Shown here: positions 24,640 to 33,901 of the stretch, in pieces | Layout: every line of letters starts with the position of its first letter | Position numbering within the stretch: position 1 is the first letter of the stretch | Source of the DNA: UMGS1958 sp045542415 | GTDB lineage: Bacteria; Bacillota; Clostridia; UBA1381 | Length of the DNA: 64,000 nucleotides | Direction: 5' to 3' | Assembly (NCBI GenBank): GCA_045542415.1 | Contig: JAZQKZ010000048.1 | Span: 62,001 to 126,000 of the forward strand | The notes under the pieces: model-generated | What the model saw: only the letters and a program-made list of their open reading frames with translations | Database searches by the model: none | What the model was told of the DNA's origin: nothing | Program-made: the position numbers and the translations under genes

Positions 24640-27600
24640 ATGAAATTTAAAAGGGTGGTTTCGCTGTTTGCGGCCGCTGCTCTCGCAGTGTCAAGCTTTG
24701 CGGGATTGGGTATTTCCGCAAGTGCGGCGAGTTTAGGGTATGCTGAATGGGCATTGACAGGAAGCTATTCAAGTGATAGTCCGGCAGGTACAGACGGTAC
24801 ATTACCGAATAGTTCAACTGCTGCGACTGTTATGAATCTCTCGGCTTCAAGTGATGGGCTTACAACTCCGGCACTGTATTACAGCCGTACTACAGCAGCA
24901 CAGAGAGCAAATGCTTCATCTTCGTATAAGGGTGATACTGCAACAGTAACAACATACAGCGGTACATCAATTACAGCGGCAAAGGGATTTAAGTGTTCGG
25001 GAAACACAGGTTATGGATACACATTTGTGCTTGACCCGAAATTGGCAGATAATAATGCGGCATCTTATGATTTGACTATCGCATTCTGGGGAAATTCAAG
25101 TGAAACCACAGTAAAGGTTGTTGAAATATCAGAAGCAAAGTTTGGTCAGGTAAGTTCGGGGACTGCAGTTGGAACAGCAACATCAACAGGAAGTACTAAC
25201 CTTGTTGAATATACTTTTGAAAATTTAACTCAGTATGCAAGCTTTGCATTCAGTGCACAGCCGGGCTTTGCATATGCAGGTATTGAGTATAATGCAGCTA
25301 CAACAGAGCCGAGCATTAAGTTAAACTCAAATGCAGAAACAATTGTTGTTGGAAAGACCGTATCGCTTACAGCAACAACAGCAAATGCAGACGGCGTTGA
25401 AGTTAATTGGACTTCAAGCGATGATGGAATAGCTTCAGTCGAGAATGGTACTGTTACAGGCGTAAGTGCAGGAACAGCTACAATCACAGCTATGATTAAT
25501 GTAGATGGCACAGAGTACAGTGCAAGTTGTGAAGTTACTGTTGTTAACACAGGAACAGTATCATTTACAGCAAGCGGTGCAGAGGGTAGTGCTCCGGAGG
25601 CTATTACAGCAAACAACGGTGAGTCAATTACTATTCCGCTTAACAGAACATTATATGTTGAGGGTTCAACATTAACAGGTTGGTCAGACGGAACAAATAC
25701 ATATGCACCGGGTGCAAGCTACACAGTAAACGGTGATGCTACATTAACAGCAGTATTTGAGGAAAATACAGTTGCGTTAGGTGATGCTGAAGCGTCGGTT
25801 TATTTTGCGTTAACAACAGGTGATGGTGCGGCGGTTATCAAGTGCGAGGGTAGCACAACATTCTTTGTTGGTCAGGCAACAATCAATGGTACTGCAATTG
25901 ACATTAAGGTAGATATTGATACACAAACTACTGAAATAAACGGAACAAGCTACAAAGGTAAGGTAAATAATGCAAATTATTCGGACTGGGCACAGGTAAA
26001 TCCGGGTTCGAAGTTTACTTTCCCGGTGGTTGAGGGCAGTGTTGTTACAATGGGAACAATGATGAACTCAACGGCAACATATACAATAGACGGTACAGAA
26101 TTGACAGGCTCAGATCAGAGTGTAACAGTTACAGGTAAGACTTCTTGTGATATAGTAGCGTACGATCCGAGCGGTACTTGGTGGAAAGGCTTCACAGTAA
26201 CATATCCGCAGGTTGAGTCAGCAGAGGCTACAACAGCTCCGGAAGCCACAACAGCTCCGGAAGCTACAACAGCTCCTTCAACAGAGGCGACATCAAAAAC
26301 TACTGTTATTACAGCTGATGAAATGACAGGTGTCGGAAATTCAAACGGAGATCCGGTTATGCTTTCTGCTACTGCTACAGATGCAACAGACGCATATGTA
26401 AGCACATATCAGGATATTTTCGGTGTTGATTTTGCAAACATCACTACAAATAAGTACGGTTATCTCGGTGATTCATCAAGAGGTCACCTTGAAACAACAT
26501 TCACAACAACAGCTGACGGTGAATGTACATTGGATGTTCTTGTTTCATATGCAAGAAGTTCAAACTTAATTACAGTTACAGACGCAAGTGGAAACGTTGT
26601 TCTTGATGCCGTTTCACCGACACAGAGTGAAAAGCTTGGTACAAACGGTCAGGACTTATACGTTTACACAACAACAATAGACAATCTTCCGGCAGGAACT
26701 TATACATTTAAGTGGCATTCAGCAAGCTACTGCTCAGACTTCCTTGCATTAGCTGTTACAGGTATGTCAGCAGGTGAAGCAGAGGCAACTCCGACACCGG
26801 AGGTAGATGCTACAGACGTAATGCCGGACTTCGCATATCAGTTCGCTAACACAAATTCAACAGAGCTTACATCAACAACATCAGGTACATACTACCTTGA
26901 TAAGGACGGCAAGCTTTGTGACAGTGCTTCAAATCAGACAGTAACATTAACAAATGTAAGATATCACAATTCACACGGCTTATATTCAAACAGCGGTGCA
27001 ACATACAAGTTCAGAGCACAGGCTCCGTTCAAGGTGACAGTTGGTACATGTACATATGACGACGGTTCAGGTAAGATGGTTGTTAAGGATACAAGCGGCA
27101 ACACATTATATACATCAGATACAGTAACATTCAATGATGCATGCTATATCAGCAGTTCATCAAATGTTGTTGAGTTCTCTTATACAGGAACAGAGGTTGT
27201 TGACGTTGAGTTCTCAACTCCGAGCGGCTGCTACTTCCCGTATATTGCAAAGACATCAATTGATACAGATACAATTTCGGGTGCATTAACAAACGCATCA
27301 GACCTTAACGAGGGTACACTCACATTCACAAGCCAGACAACAGGCAATGTTTATACAGGAACAATTTCAAACGGTACATATTCAGTAGTTGTTCCGACAG
27401 GCGATACATACGATGTATTACTCTTTAGCAGAAGCTATGTTGCAACAACAACATATACAGCAAGCGGTGACAATGCTTCAGCAGATATCACTTGCTCAGC
27501 AGCTGCGTACCAGACAGTATCAGGTACAATCGTAAATGCTCCGTCAGAGGCATTCACACTTACATTCACAGGTGCTAACTTCGGTTACACTGTAACAGCA

Positions 27601-29163
27601 GATGTTGCGGCAAATGCAACAAGCTACACAGCTTCGCTTATGCCGGATGTATATACAGTAACATCATCAACAGGAACACTTTCAACACTTTCATCAGAAA
27701 GCTTCCTCGTTGTAAATGCAACAGTAGAAAAGAACCTCTACTATCCGGAGACAATTCCGACTGCTACATTAAATACAGTAACAGTTTATCCGGATGTGGC
27801 AGTATCAGGCACAAACTATCACACAATCGCTGATGCGGTTGCAGGTATCAAGGCAGCAGGCTATTCAGAGTCAACTATCGTTCTTAAGAGCGGCGCTACA
27901 TATCAGGAGCAGGTAAGAATCCAGATTAACGGCGTGACTTTAAAGACAGACGGCGAAGAGAAGGCTACAATTACCTGGTACTACGGTATCGGCTACACAT
28001 ACTACAGCTTAGGTGCTGATGGTTACTACGATAAGGACAGAGCTATGACAAAGGTTGGCAAGCTCGAAAGAGATCCGGACAGATGGGGTGCTGTTGTAAG
28101 AGTTCAGGGTAACAACTTCACAGCTGAGAACATTATCTTCGAGAACAGCTTCAACCAGAGATACACAGAGGAAGAGGTTGCAGACGGCGTTGTTTATAAC
28201 GGTTGTCAGAAAATCACTGTTGACAGAGTTAATCAGACAGTCGTTGACGACGGAGAGACTAAGACAGTAGCAGCTGATTCAAGAGATGCAACAGAGAGAG
28301 CAGCAGCGATTGCTATCGAGGGCACAGGCGTAGAGTTATACAACTGTGAATTTATCGGTAGCCAGGATACATTCTTCACAGGCGGTACAGCTTATGTTAA
28401 GGATTGTGCTATCACAGGTAACACAGACTATATCTTCGGCGGTGGAAGCATCGTATTCGATAACTGTGACCTTATCTGGGGCGGCTACAGCGACCAGGCA
28501 GTAGGCGGTTATATCACAGCATCAAACGGTACAGATGCAGGCTACCTCTTCAGAGATTGTACAATCAAGGATGGCAGCAGATTAAAGGCAGCAGGAGCAT
28601 TTGGTCGTGACTGGGGCGGTACAAATTCACACGCATACTTCATCAACTGCACAGATGCTACAGAAAAGGGCGTAAGCGGCTGGTCAAACATGGGTGGTGC
28701 AGTATCAGCAGGTACAGCAGATTTACATGTATTTGATTTATCAGATCCGGCTTCATATGCAACAAAGGGCTCATCAGATAAGTACAACATCACAGAGTTC
28801 ACATTTGCTGATGCAAAGGCTAAGTATGAGGGTGCATTTGATACAATAGGCTTCACACCGTCACAGGGTATAAATGCAGTTACAACAACAGAGGCACTTG
28901 ATGGTGTTGCAGACGAAAATGATTATGTATATGGTGTATTAACAACAATCACAGCAGGTTCAGAAATCAGCGTTAACGGTGTTTGCTGGACAGTCAAGGA
29001 TGCGAACAACAATACATATAATTTCAGCACAAATGACAATGTTGACGGTGAGAATATGCTCTCAAAGGGTACATTCCCGACCATCACAGGAGGAACAGCT
29101 ACAGTTTCAATGCTCTTCCACGCACCGCAGGGTGACTACGAAGTTGCGTCACAGGCTGAATAA
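24640..29163 (+). CDS. Secreted multidomain pectinesterase (CE8)
   Basis: A 1507-residue extracellular enzyme that removes methyl groups from pectin. Signal peptide residues 1-31 (cut after SASA). N-terminal beta-sandwich modules include a Big_2 Ig-like repeat (VNWTSSDDGIASVENGTVTG) and an InlB-type repeat, then a Thr/Ala/Pro linker (ATTAPEATTAPEA) and further carbohydrate-binding-like modules. The catalytic beta-helix (about 1045-1390) shows the CE8 motifs GSQDTFF, DYIFGGGS and GRDWGG with both catalytic Asp. No sortase or SLH anchor is seen. The 62-residue gene 17 bases downstream is probably co-transcribed. Start ATG 24640 after AAAGGAGG. Confidence 0.92.
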   Translation: MKFKRVVSLFAAAALAVSSFAGLGISASAASLGYAEWALTGSYSSDSPAGTDGTLPNSSTAATVMNLSASSDGLTTPALYYSRTTAAQRANASSSYKGDTATVTTYSGTSITAAKGFKCSGNTGYGYTFVLDPKLADNNAASYDLTIAFWGNSSETTVKVVEISEAKFGQVSSGTAVGTATSTGSTNLVEYTFENLTQYASFAFSAQPGFAYAGIEYNAATTEPSIKLNSNAETIVVGKTVSLTATTANADGVEVNWTSSDDGIASVENGTVTGVSAGTATITAMINVDGTEYSASCEVTVVNTGTVSFTASGAEGSAPEAITANNGESITIPLNRTLYVEGSTLTGWSDGTNTYAPGASYTVNGDATLTAVFEENTVALGDAEASVYFALTTGDGAAVIKCEGSTTFFVGQATINGTAIDIKVDIDTQTTEINGTSYKGKVNNANYSDWAQVNPGSKFTFPVVEGSVVTMGTMMNSTATYTIDGTELTGSDQSVTVTGKTSCDIVAYDPSGTWWKGFTVTYPQVESAEATTAPEATTAPEATTAPSTEATSKTTVITADEMTGVGNSNGDPVMLSATATDATDAYVSTYQDIFGVDFANITTNKYGYLGDSSRGHLETTFTTTADGECTLDVLVSYARSSNLITVTDASGNVVLDAVSPTQSEKLGTNGQDLYVYTTTIDNLPAGTYTFKWHSASYCSDFLALAVTGMSAGEAEATPTPEVDATDVMPDFAYQFANTNSTELTSTTSGTYYLDKDGKLCDSASNQTVTLTNVRYHNSHGLYSNSGATYKFRAQAPFKVTVGTCTYDDGSGKMVVKDTSGNTLYTSDTVTFNDACYISSSSNVVEFSYTGTEVVDVEFSTPSGCYFPYIAKTSIDTDTISGALTNASDLNEGTLTFTSQTTGNVYTGTISNGTYSVVVPTGDTYDVLLFSRSYVATTTYTASGDNASADITCSAAAYQTVSGTIVNAPSEAFTLTFTGANFGYTVTADVAANATSYTASLMPDVYTVTSSTGTLSTLSSESFLVVNATVEKNLYYPETIPTATLNTVTVYPDVAVSGTNYHTIADAVAGIKAAGYSESTIVLKSGATYQEQVRIQINGVTLKTDGEEKATITWYYGIGYTYYSLGADGYYDKDRAMTKVGKLERDPDRWGAVVRVQGNNFTAENIIFENSFNQRYTEEEVADGVVYNGCQKITVDRVNQTVVDDGETKTVAADSRDATERAAAIAIEGTGVELYNCEFIGSQDTFFTGGTAYVKDCAITGNTDYIFGGGSIVFDNCDLIWGGYSDQAVGGYITASNGTDAGYLFRDCTIKDGSRLKAAGAFGRDWGGTNSHAYFINCTDATEKGVSGWSNMGGAVSAGTADLHVFDLSDPASYATKGSSDKYNITEFTFADAKAKYEGAFDTIGFTPSQGINAVTTTEALDGVADENDYVYGVLTTITAGSEISVNGVCWTVKDANNNTYNFSTNDNVDGENMLSKGTFPTITGGTATVSMLFHAPQGDYEVASQAE
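26223..26277 (+). repeat. 18-bp coding tandem repeat (linker)
   Basis: Three near-identical 18-base units of the form GAGGCTACAACAGCTCCG encode the EATTAP linker repeats of the pectinesterase. Such units can change number by slippage. Confidence 0.8.
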
Positions 29164-29180
29164 TAAGGAGGGCTTTAGAA

Positions 29181-29369
29181 ATGAAAAAGAATTTTATGAA
29201 TCCCGAAATAAAGATCGAATCCTTTGACTTGGGAGAGGATATTGTTACAACATCATATGTATTGACAGCTGCAGAGCAGAATGTATATTCAATCATGGGT
29301 GTAGAGGTTAAGGACACTGCTCCGGAAACAGGATATGTATATAGCATCAATACAGAGAGTGTAAAATAA
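29181..29369 (+). CDS. Small acidic protein after pectinesterase
   Basis: A 62-residue protein, MKKNFMNPEIKIESFDLG then EDIVTTSYVLTAAEQ. The opening Met-Lys-Lys-x-x-x-x-Pro-Glu and the Glu-Asp-Ile-Val-Thr-Thr-Ser block follow a pattern I know from many tiny clostridial genes of unknown function. No Cys, signal peptide or membrane segment. ATG 29181 follows AAGGAGGG, 17 bases after the pectinesterase stop, so it is probably translated from the same mRNA. It could be a peptide precursor or an export/folding accessory; neither is shown. Confidence 0.7.
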   Translation: MKKNFMNPEIKIESFDLGEDIVTTSYVLTAAEQNVYSIMGVEVKDTAPETGYVYSINTESVK

Positions 29370-29377
29370 CAGATAAC

Positions 29378-29412
29378 AAAGGAGCTGTTGCATTGAGCAA
29401 CAGCTCCTTTTT
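29378..29412 (+). terminator. Terminator of the pectinesterase operon
   Basis: AAAGGAGCTGTTGC (29378-29391) pairs with GCAACAGCTCCTTT (29397-29410), followed by T. Confidence 0.9.
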
Positions 29413-29495
29413 GCGTGCGTTTTTATGGCGAGTCATTGCAATGACAAAGGGGAGCTGCACGGATGCAGTCTCCCCCTTGTATATATGAATGTAAC

Positions 29496-30827
29496 TTATA
29501 AACCTATTTCAAATACTGCCCCGGTCGGACGCATGCGGTTGAGGCTGTTTAAAAGAAATATCCTTGCATTATCCGCAGTGGCGGTGTCGATTGTTATATC
29601 TGATATTTCATCGGTGATTTTGAGGGATTTTGAGGCAGTGAGCCTGCCGCCCTCGTAGAGTGCGATTACAAGCATTTCATATCCTGTCAGATTTTCGGTT
29701 TCTGCTGTGAATGTGCAGCTGCTTCCGTTTTGAGCTGCTGTCACGTCGGTGAGACGTGCAGTGTGGCTGAAATGCAGTGTGGCGTTTTCAAGGTTTAAAT
29801 TGTTGCCGTGAATATTGATTTCCTGCCATTCCTCCTCTGTGCCGGTGAAATATACATCCGTCAGGCTTTCGGGAAATGCGAGATAGTCTATTTCTTTGAC
29901 ACTTGACGGTATTGTTATTTCTGTTAAAGAAGTACAGCCTGCAAAGGTGGCATGATTGATGATACTCAGTCCGTCGGGGAGCAATACGTCCGTCAGAGAG
30001 GTACAATCGCTGAATACACCTTCTCCCAGCTCTGTTACGGAGGGAGGAATTGTTATATGCGTTAGTGAGGTGCAGTCGCCGAATGCGTATTCGCCTATTG
30101 AGGTCAGCGTGTCAGGGAGGGTGATTTCCGTAAGGTTTTCGCAGTACTGAAAAGCATGCTCTGCAATTTTTGTGACGGAGGGCGGCAGTGTTATTTGCGT
30201 TAAAGAGCTTCTCCAAAAAGCGTGCGGACCTATCTCGGTAATTGAGTCCGGAACCGTTACGCTTGTGACGGTGTCACAATCTGTAAAAGCGTATTCCGTT
30301 ATAATTTCTGTTCCGTCCTTTATTATACACTCACCTGAAATCAGTGACGGGTCTGCATTAATCAGGAATTTGCTGAGATATAAAAGACCGTCTTCATAAT
30401 TTTCGGGGTTTAAGATAAAGGCGGTATCGGTGAATGCATATCTGCCGATTGACGTCACGCTTTCGGGAATTTTTATATTATCGAGATTAGTACATCTCCA
30501 AAATGCCGACTCACCGATAGAGGTTACGCTGTCGGCAATTTCGATATCGGTAATATTTGAGCGGAACCAAAAAGCCTCCTGACTAATAGAGGTCACTCCG
30601 TCTTCAATTACAACCTTTGTAAAAGCAGGAGTATTCCAGGCAGGACGAGAATACATATCTCCCGTACCACTGATTGTAAGGATACCGTTTTCGTTTTTCC
30701 ATGTAAGGTTATCGCCACATTTTCCGCTGTAAGTAATCTGCACGGATGGCGAGGTTGCACCTGCATTAAGCGGAAGCAGTGTGGCTGTGCATATGGCGGC
30801 GGTAAATGAGATTAAGTGTTTTTTCAT
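29496..30827 (-). CDS. Secreted BspA-type leucine-rich repeat protein
   Basis: A 443-residue exported protein with a signal peptide (MKKHLISFTAAICTATLLPL, cut near NAGA) and at least eight LRR_5 (BspA/TpLRR) repeats between about residues 65 and 330, of the type DSVTSIGESAFWRCTNLDNI. The last ~90 residues form a beta-rich domain. BspA-type repeats mediate adhesion or protein-protein contacts on the cell surface. No anchoring motif is visible. It is convergent with the pectinesterase operon and has no close partner. The substrate or ligand is unknown. Confidence 0.85.
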   Translation of the reverse strand: MKKHLISFTAAICTATLLPLNAGATSPSVQITYSGKCGDNLTWKNENGILTISGTGDMYSRPAWNTPAFTKVVIEDGVTSISQEAFWFRSNITDIEIADSVTSIGESAFWRCTNLDNIKIPESVTSIGRYAFTDTAFILNPENYEDGLLYLSKFLINADPSLISGECIIKDGTEIITEYAFTDCDTVTSVTVPDSITEIGPHAFWRSSLTQITLPPSVTKIAEHAFQYCENLTEITLPDTLTSIGEYAFGDCTSLTHITIPPSVTELGEGVFSDCTSLTDVLLPDGLSIINHATFAGCTSLTEITIPSSVKEIDYLAFPESLTDVYFTGTEEEWQEINIHGNNLNLENATLHFSHTARLTDVTAAQNGSSCTFTAETENLTGYEMLVIALYEGGRLTASKSLKITDEISDITIDTATADNARIFLLNSLNRMRPTGAVFEIGL

Positions 30828-30925
30828 GCCAGTATTCTCCTTTAAATTTCCTTTTCATATATAAGACACACAAGGTGGCGATTTTTATTCACTTTTTTTC
30901 AAATTTTTTTGCTGTAGCGATAAAT

Positions 30926-30947
30926 ATAAATTATGGTTTATATTATT
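30926..30947. repeat. Dispersed 22-bp intergenic repeat, copy 1
   Basis: ATAAATTATGGTTTATATTATT, identical to 47015-47036; both copies are followed within a few bases by GCACTTA. Confidence 0.65.
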
Positions 30948-31193
30948 AGTTTGCACTTATCGATACGACATAATGGGGCTCTGCCCCATTGACATTTTGT
31001 AGTTATTGTTATTTCAGTAATACCCCGGTACTTTTTCTGTCCTCAGCAACAGAAAAAGCATGAAAAAGAGTGCTGTTAAAGGCGTTCCCCCTTTAAAAAC
31101 CCCCTTATCAAGCGTCTCGGCAGCCAAAGGCTGCAATTGAAATGTGTCGGTGTAAATTTGCTTGCTTTTTTGAGTAAGCTTTGTCTTTTAATT

Positions 31194-31314
31194 CAAAAGA
31201 GTACCTACGTCAGCAAATGGTTTAGCCTCGTTTTAATTGATTGAATCTTTTGGTGAAGCGCAGCGGGAGATTTTAAAGAGGGAGGGGCGTCCCCTCTTTA
31301 ACGGTACTCTTTTG
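31194..31314. repeat. Nested inverted repeats (MITE-like or RNA)
   Basis: CAAAAGAGTACC (31194-31205) and GGTACTCTTTTG (31303-31314) are perfect inverted ends around a ~97-base interior that carries its own stem, TTAAAGAGG with CCTCTTTAA and GAGGGG-cgt-CCCCTC. Confidence 0.6.
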
Positions 31315-31480
31315 CTGACTTTTCTGTTGCTGTTGACAGAAAAGCCAGTAGGGGTTATAGCAAAGAAAACAACTTCTACAAAAGTCTGCAAGGGGACAAA
31401 GTCCCCTCCAATGTCGCTCGGACAAGTGCTAACAAATCGCATAAACCATAATTCACATCACAAAACAAGGAGCAAACAAA

Positions 31481-32029
31481 ATGAACATATACATAAAACT
31501 ATTTCTCACATTTCTCAAAATCGGCGCATTCACCTTTGGCGGCGGTTATGCTATGATTCCGCTTATTTCACGCGAGACGGTGGAGCATCATAAATGGATT
31601 GAGGATAAAGATATATTGGATATAGTCGCAATTGCAGAATCTACCCCCGGACCGATTGCTGTCAATGCCGCAACCTTTGTCGGCTACCGTGTCGGCGGTG
31701 TATTGGGTGCCGTCTGTGCTACTCTTGGGGTGGTAATTCCCTCATTCGTTATAATATACCTGATTTCCTTTGTATTGCGTCAGTTTCAGGATATAAAGGC
31801 CGTACAGTACGCATTCTCCGGAATCCGTGCCGGTGTACTTGCATTGCTTATCAAGGCACTTGTTTCCATGTATAATCAATCAAAAAAGGATATTTTTTCA
31901 TACACCGTTATGGGTGCATCATTTGTCGGAGCTGCATTTCTTGACGTTAATGCACTGTTCATTATTATATGCTGTGCCGTTGCAGGAATCACTGCGGCTG
32001 TTATCTGCAAAAAGGAGGCAACAAAATGA
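31481..32029 (+). CDS. Chromate transporter, first half
   Basis: A 182-residue membrane protein of the CHR family, short-chain type. The signature FGGGYAMIPLI near the N-terminus, ESTPGPIAVNAATFVGYRVGG and the following hydrophobic helices identify it. Short CHR proteins work as pairs encoded side by side, as here: the next gene starts in an ATGA overlap. Family members export chromate in some bacteria; the natural substrate in gut anaerobes is unclear. ATG 31481 follows AAGGAG. Confidence 0.9.
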   Translation: MNIYIKLFLTFLKIGAFTFGGGYAMIPLISRETVEHHKWIEDKDILDIVAIAESTPGPIAVNAATFVGYRVGGVLGAVCATLGVVIPSFVIIYLISFVLRQFQDIKAVQYAFSGIRAGVLALLIKALVSMYNQSKKDIFSYTVMGASFVGAAFLDVNALFIIICCAVAGITAAVICKKEATK

Positions 32030-32577
32030 TTCTCTTAAAGCTTTTTGTAACCTTTCTGAAAATAGGTGCATTTACATTTGGCGGCGGCTATGCCATGCTT
32101 CCGCTTATTGAAGAAGAGGTTGTTAAAAACAACTGGCTCGACCTTGAAAAGCTTATTAATTTCATCGCCGTAAGCGAAAGCACTCCCGGTCCGTTCGCAG
32201 TGAATACCGCAACCTATATCGGTGCGGAGCTTGCCGGACTTCCCGGTGCGTTTTGTGCTACGCTCGGTGTTGTATTGCCGTCATTTGTAATAATACTCAT
32301 CATTGCCAAGTTTTTTATGAGCTTTAACAAAAACAGATTTGTATCAGGTGCAATGGACGGACTCAAGCCGGCAGTTATCGGAATGATTGGCTCTGCTATT
32401 CTTTCTGTTGCACAGCCTGTATTTTCCTTTGGTACAGCCGTTCTTAGCCCCGCCATCATTTCATCTGCAATAATATTTATTATCATGCTCGTCCTCGCAT
32501 TTAAAAAGACACATCCTGTCATTATTATTGCCCTTTCGGCAGTATTAGGGATTTTTTCCGGATATTTTATATATTGA
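32026..32577 (+). CDS. Chromate transporter, second half
   Basis: A 183-residue CHR-family partner of the preceding gene, with FGGGYAMLPLIEEEVV and ESTPGPFAVNTATYIG and about five hydrophobic helices. The frame is open further upstream, but ATG 32026 overlaps the previous stop (ATGA) behind AAAGGAGG and gives the conserved N-terminus. The two halves are clear paralogues, most likely with opposite membrane topology as known for paired CHR proteins. Confidence 0.9.
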   Translation: MILLKLFVTFLKIGAFTFGGGYAMLPLIEEEVVKNNWLDLEKLINFIAVSESTPGPFAVNTATYIGAELAGLPGAFCATLGVVLPSFVIILIIAKFFMSFNKNRFVSGAMDGLKPAVIGMIGSAILSVAQPVFSFGTAVLSPAIISSAIIFIIMLVLAFKKTHPVIIIALSAVLGIFSGYFIY

Positions 32578-32627
32578 ATATACTAAAAATTCGACATGAA
32601 ATACTGATTTATTTCCTATTTTGCATA

Positions 32628-32656
32628 TTGCAATTTATTCATATTTAGTGTATAAT
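32628..32656 (+). promoter_or_regulatory. Promoter of the LytTR regulator
   Basis: TTGCAA (32628-32633) and TATAAT (32651-32656), spacer 17, 31 bases before the GTG start. Confidence 0.75.
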
Positions 32657-32687
32657 AATAGAAAATAATAATATCGGAGGTAATACG

Positions 32688-33389
32688 GTGAGAATAGCCC
32701 TTTGTGATGATAGCAGACAAAGTCTTGAAGAATTGACTTTCTTTTTAAGCGAAATTCCCGTCACTTCAGATGCTGAAGTTCATACATTTGAAAAATCAAC
32801 CGACTTAATGGATAAAATCAAGTCCGGAGAAATATTTGATTTATACATACTTGATATTTATATTGACTCTAATCTCGGTACGGATATTGCAAAGCTTATC
32901 CGTGTCTATGACAATGCGGCAAACATAATATTTGTTACATCTTCACCCGATTTTGCTGTACAGTCTTATGAATTCAGAGCCTTGCATTATCTTATCAAGC
33001 CGGTCAATTACAAGGATTTAGAGGACGCAATTACAAGAATGCAGTATGCAGAAGAGCCTACCTTACTTTGTATCGCCGATGGTGCCGGTCAGGTGCGTAT
33101 AAAGCTTTCGGATGTCATCTGCATCACGAACAACAAAAATCAGCAAAGAGTCATATCACTGCATACGTCTGCACATCTCAACTCAACAATAAAGGAAATT
33201 GCAGCCGACTTAGCCGGCAACAAAACCTTTTACAGACTGAGCAGCGGCTGTATCGTTAATTTAAAGCGTATTGTCAGTCTTAATTCAAAGGAAGCTACAT
33301 TAGAGGGTGGTAATGTGGTAACAATTCCGAGAGGAAGATATAGAATATTAAAGGGCTTATGTGAAGAGGCTCAGAACAGAAAAATATGA
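32688..33389 (+). CDS. LytTR-family response regulator
   Basis: A 233-residue two-domain regulator. Residues 1-120 are a receiver domain (acidic DD at 7-8 in ALCDDS, phospho-acceptor Asp in LYILDIYI, Lys in YLIKPV); residues ~135-233 are a LytTR DNA-binding domain (FYRLSSGCIVNLKRIVSL). Start is GTG 32688 after CGGAGG. No sensor kinase is adjacent, so it is an orphan here; the usual partner would be an AgrC/LytS-type kinase elsewhere. Targets are unknown. Confidence 0.9.
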   Translation: MRIALCDDSRQSLEELTFFLSEIPVTSDAEVHTFEKSTDLMDKIKSGEIFDLYILDIYIDSNLGTDIAKLIRVYDNAANIIFVTSSPDFAVQSYEFRALHYLIKPVNYKDLEDAITRMQYAEEPTLLCIADGAGQVRIKLSDVICITNNKNQQRVISLHTSAHLNSTIKEIAADLAGNKTFYRLSSGCIVNLKRIVSLNSKEATLEGGNVVTIPRGRYRILKGLCEEAQNRKI

Positions 33390-33390
33390 G

Positions 33391-33420
33391 GTTGCTGCTT
33401 CTGCAGCAGCTTCTTTTTTT
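33391..33420 (+). terminator. Terminator of the LytTR gene
   Basis: TTGCTGC-ttct-GCAGCAGC followed by a long T run directly after the stop codon. Confidence 0.8.
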
Positions 33421-33423
33421 TGC

Positions 33424-33452
33424 AAAAAAACAGAGTGCCGCAAGCGGCACTC
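33424..33452 (-). terminator. Terminator of RNase P RNA
   Basis: On the minus strand GAGTGCCGC-tt-GCGGCACTC is followed by TG and T7; it lies just past the RNA 3' end. Confidence 0.85.
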
Positions 33453-33459
33453 CTGAAAT

Positions 33460-33873
33460 GAGCAAATCTATAAGCCGGGTTCTGTATTAGACGATTATCT
33501 ATCTGGTACCACCGTTACCGATGGTCTCTAGCCTTGCAAGGGTTAATGGCGGGCCGCCTTAACAAACCCAAAGTTGCTTCGGATAGGGTTTACACGGGGA
33601 TTCAGTTACCATCTCCCCTGTGAGCTCTTACCTCACATTTCCACACTTACTCAGAGTCCTTATTTGCGGACAGGTCGGCTGATGTGACGTATGCCGCGTA
33701 CGATGGTACGCAATTACGTCACAGAAGTCGAGATGTCCCAAAGAAGGGCTATGAGCGTTTATTTTCTGTTGCACTGTCCCTGGAGTCGCCTCCGCCGGCC
33801 GTTAGCCGGTATCCTGCCCTGTGAAGCCCGGACTTTCCTCAGGAATCGCTTCCCGCAACCGTCTGACTTACTC
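33460..33873 (-). ncRNA. rnpB: RNase P RNA
   Basis: Catalytic RNA that removes 5' leaders from tRNA precursors. The minus strand carries the conserved 5' element GAGGAAAGTCCGGGCT and the 3' element ACAGAACCCGGCTTATA. P1 can be drawn between GAGTAAGTC (33873-33865) and GATTTGCTC (33468-33460), which sets the ends to within a few bases. ACAGGGCAGGATACCGGCTA and TAAACCC-type core elements are also present, giving a length of about 414. Type A versus B was not resolved by folding. Confidence 0.93.
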
Positions 33874-33901
33874 ACCGTTTAACATATTTATGAGGCTCTG
33901 C

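Larger units (their letters stand above)
30828..31480. other. Long structured intergenic spacer
   Basis: About 650 bases without a convincing gene; open frames here lack ribosome sites and family resemblance. It contains one copy of a dispersed 22-bp repeat (30926-30947), a nested inverted-repeat block (31194-31314), a CTTTTCTGT/ACAGAAAAG pair near 31319-31344 and a GGGGAC-aaa-GTCCCC stem near 31394-31408. It may be a decayed small mobile element or a structured RNA region. Confidence 0.5.

Noticed and set aside
24403..24640. A second att copy ending a larger island
   Set aside because: I looked for the TTCTCAAAGAGATAA core near the pectinesterase boundary and saw none, so the element is called only to 10758.
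26223..26277. Tandem 18-bp units as a CRISPR-like array
   Set aside because: Units are contiguous without spacers, in frame and encode a Thr/Ala/Pro linker. No CRISPR array was seen anywhere in the window.
31237..31593. 118-codon open frame before the chromate transporter
   Set aside because: No ribosome site, no family resemblance, and it runs through inverted repeats into the transporter gene in another frame.
33691..33882. Open frame on the plus strand
   Set aside because: It lies wholly within RNase P RNA on the opposite strand.
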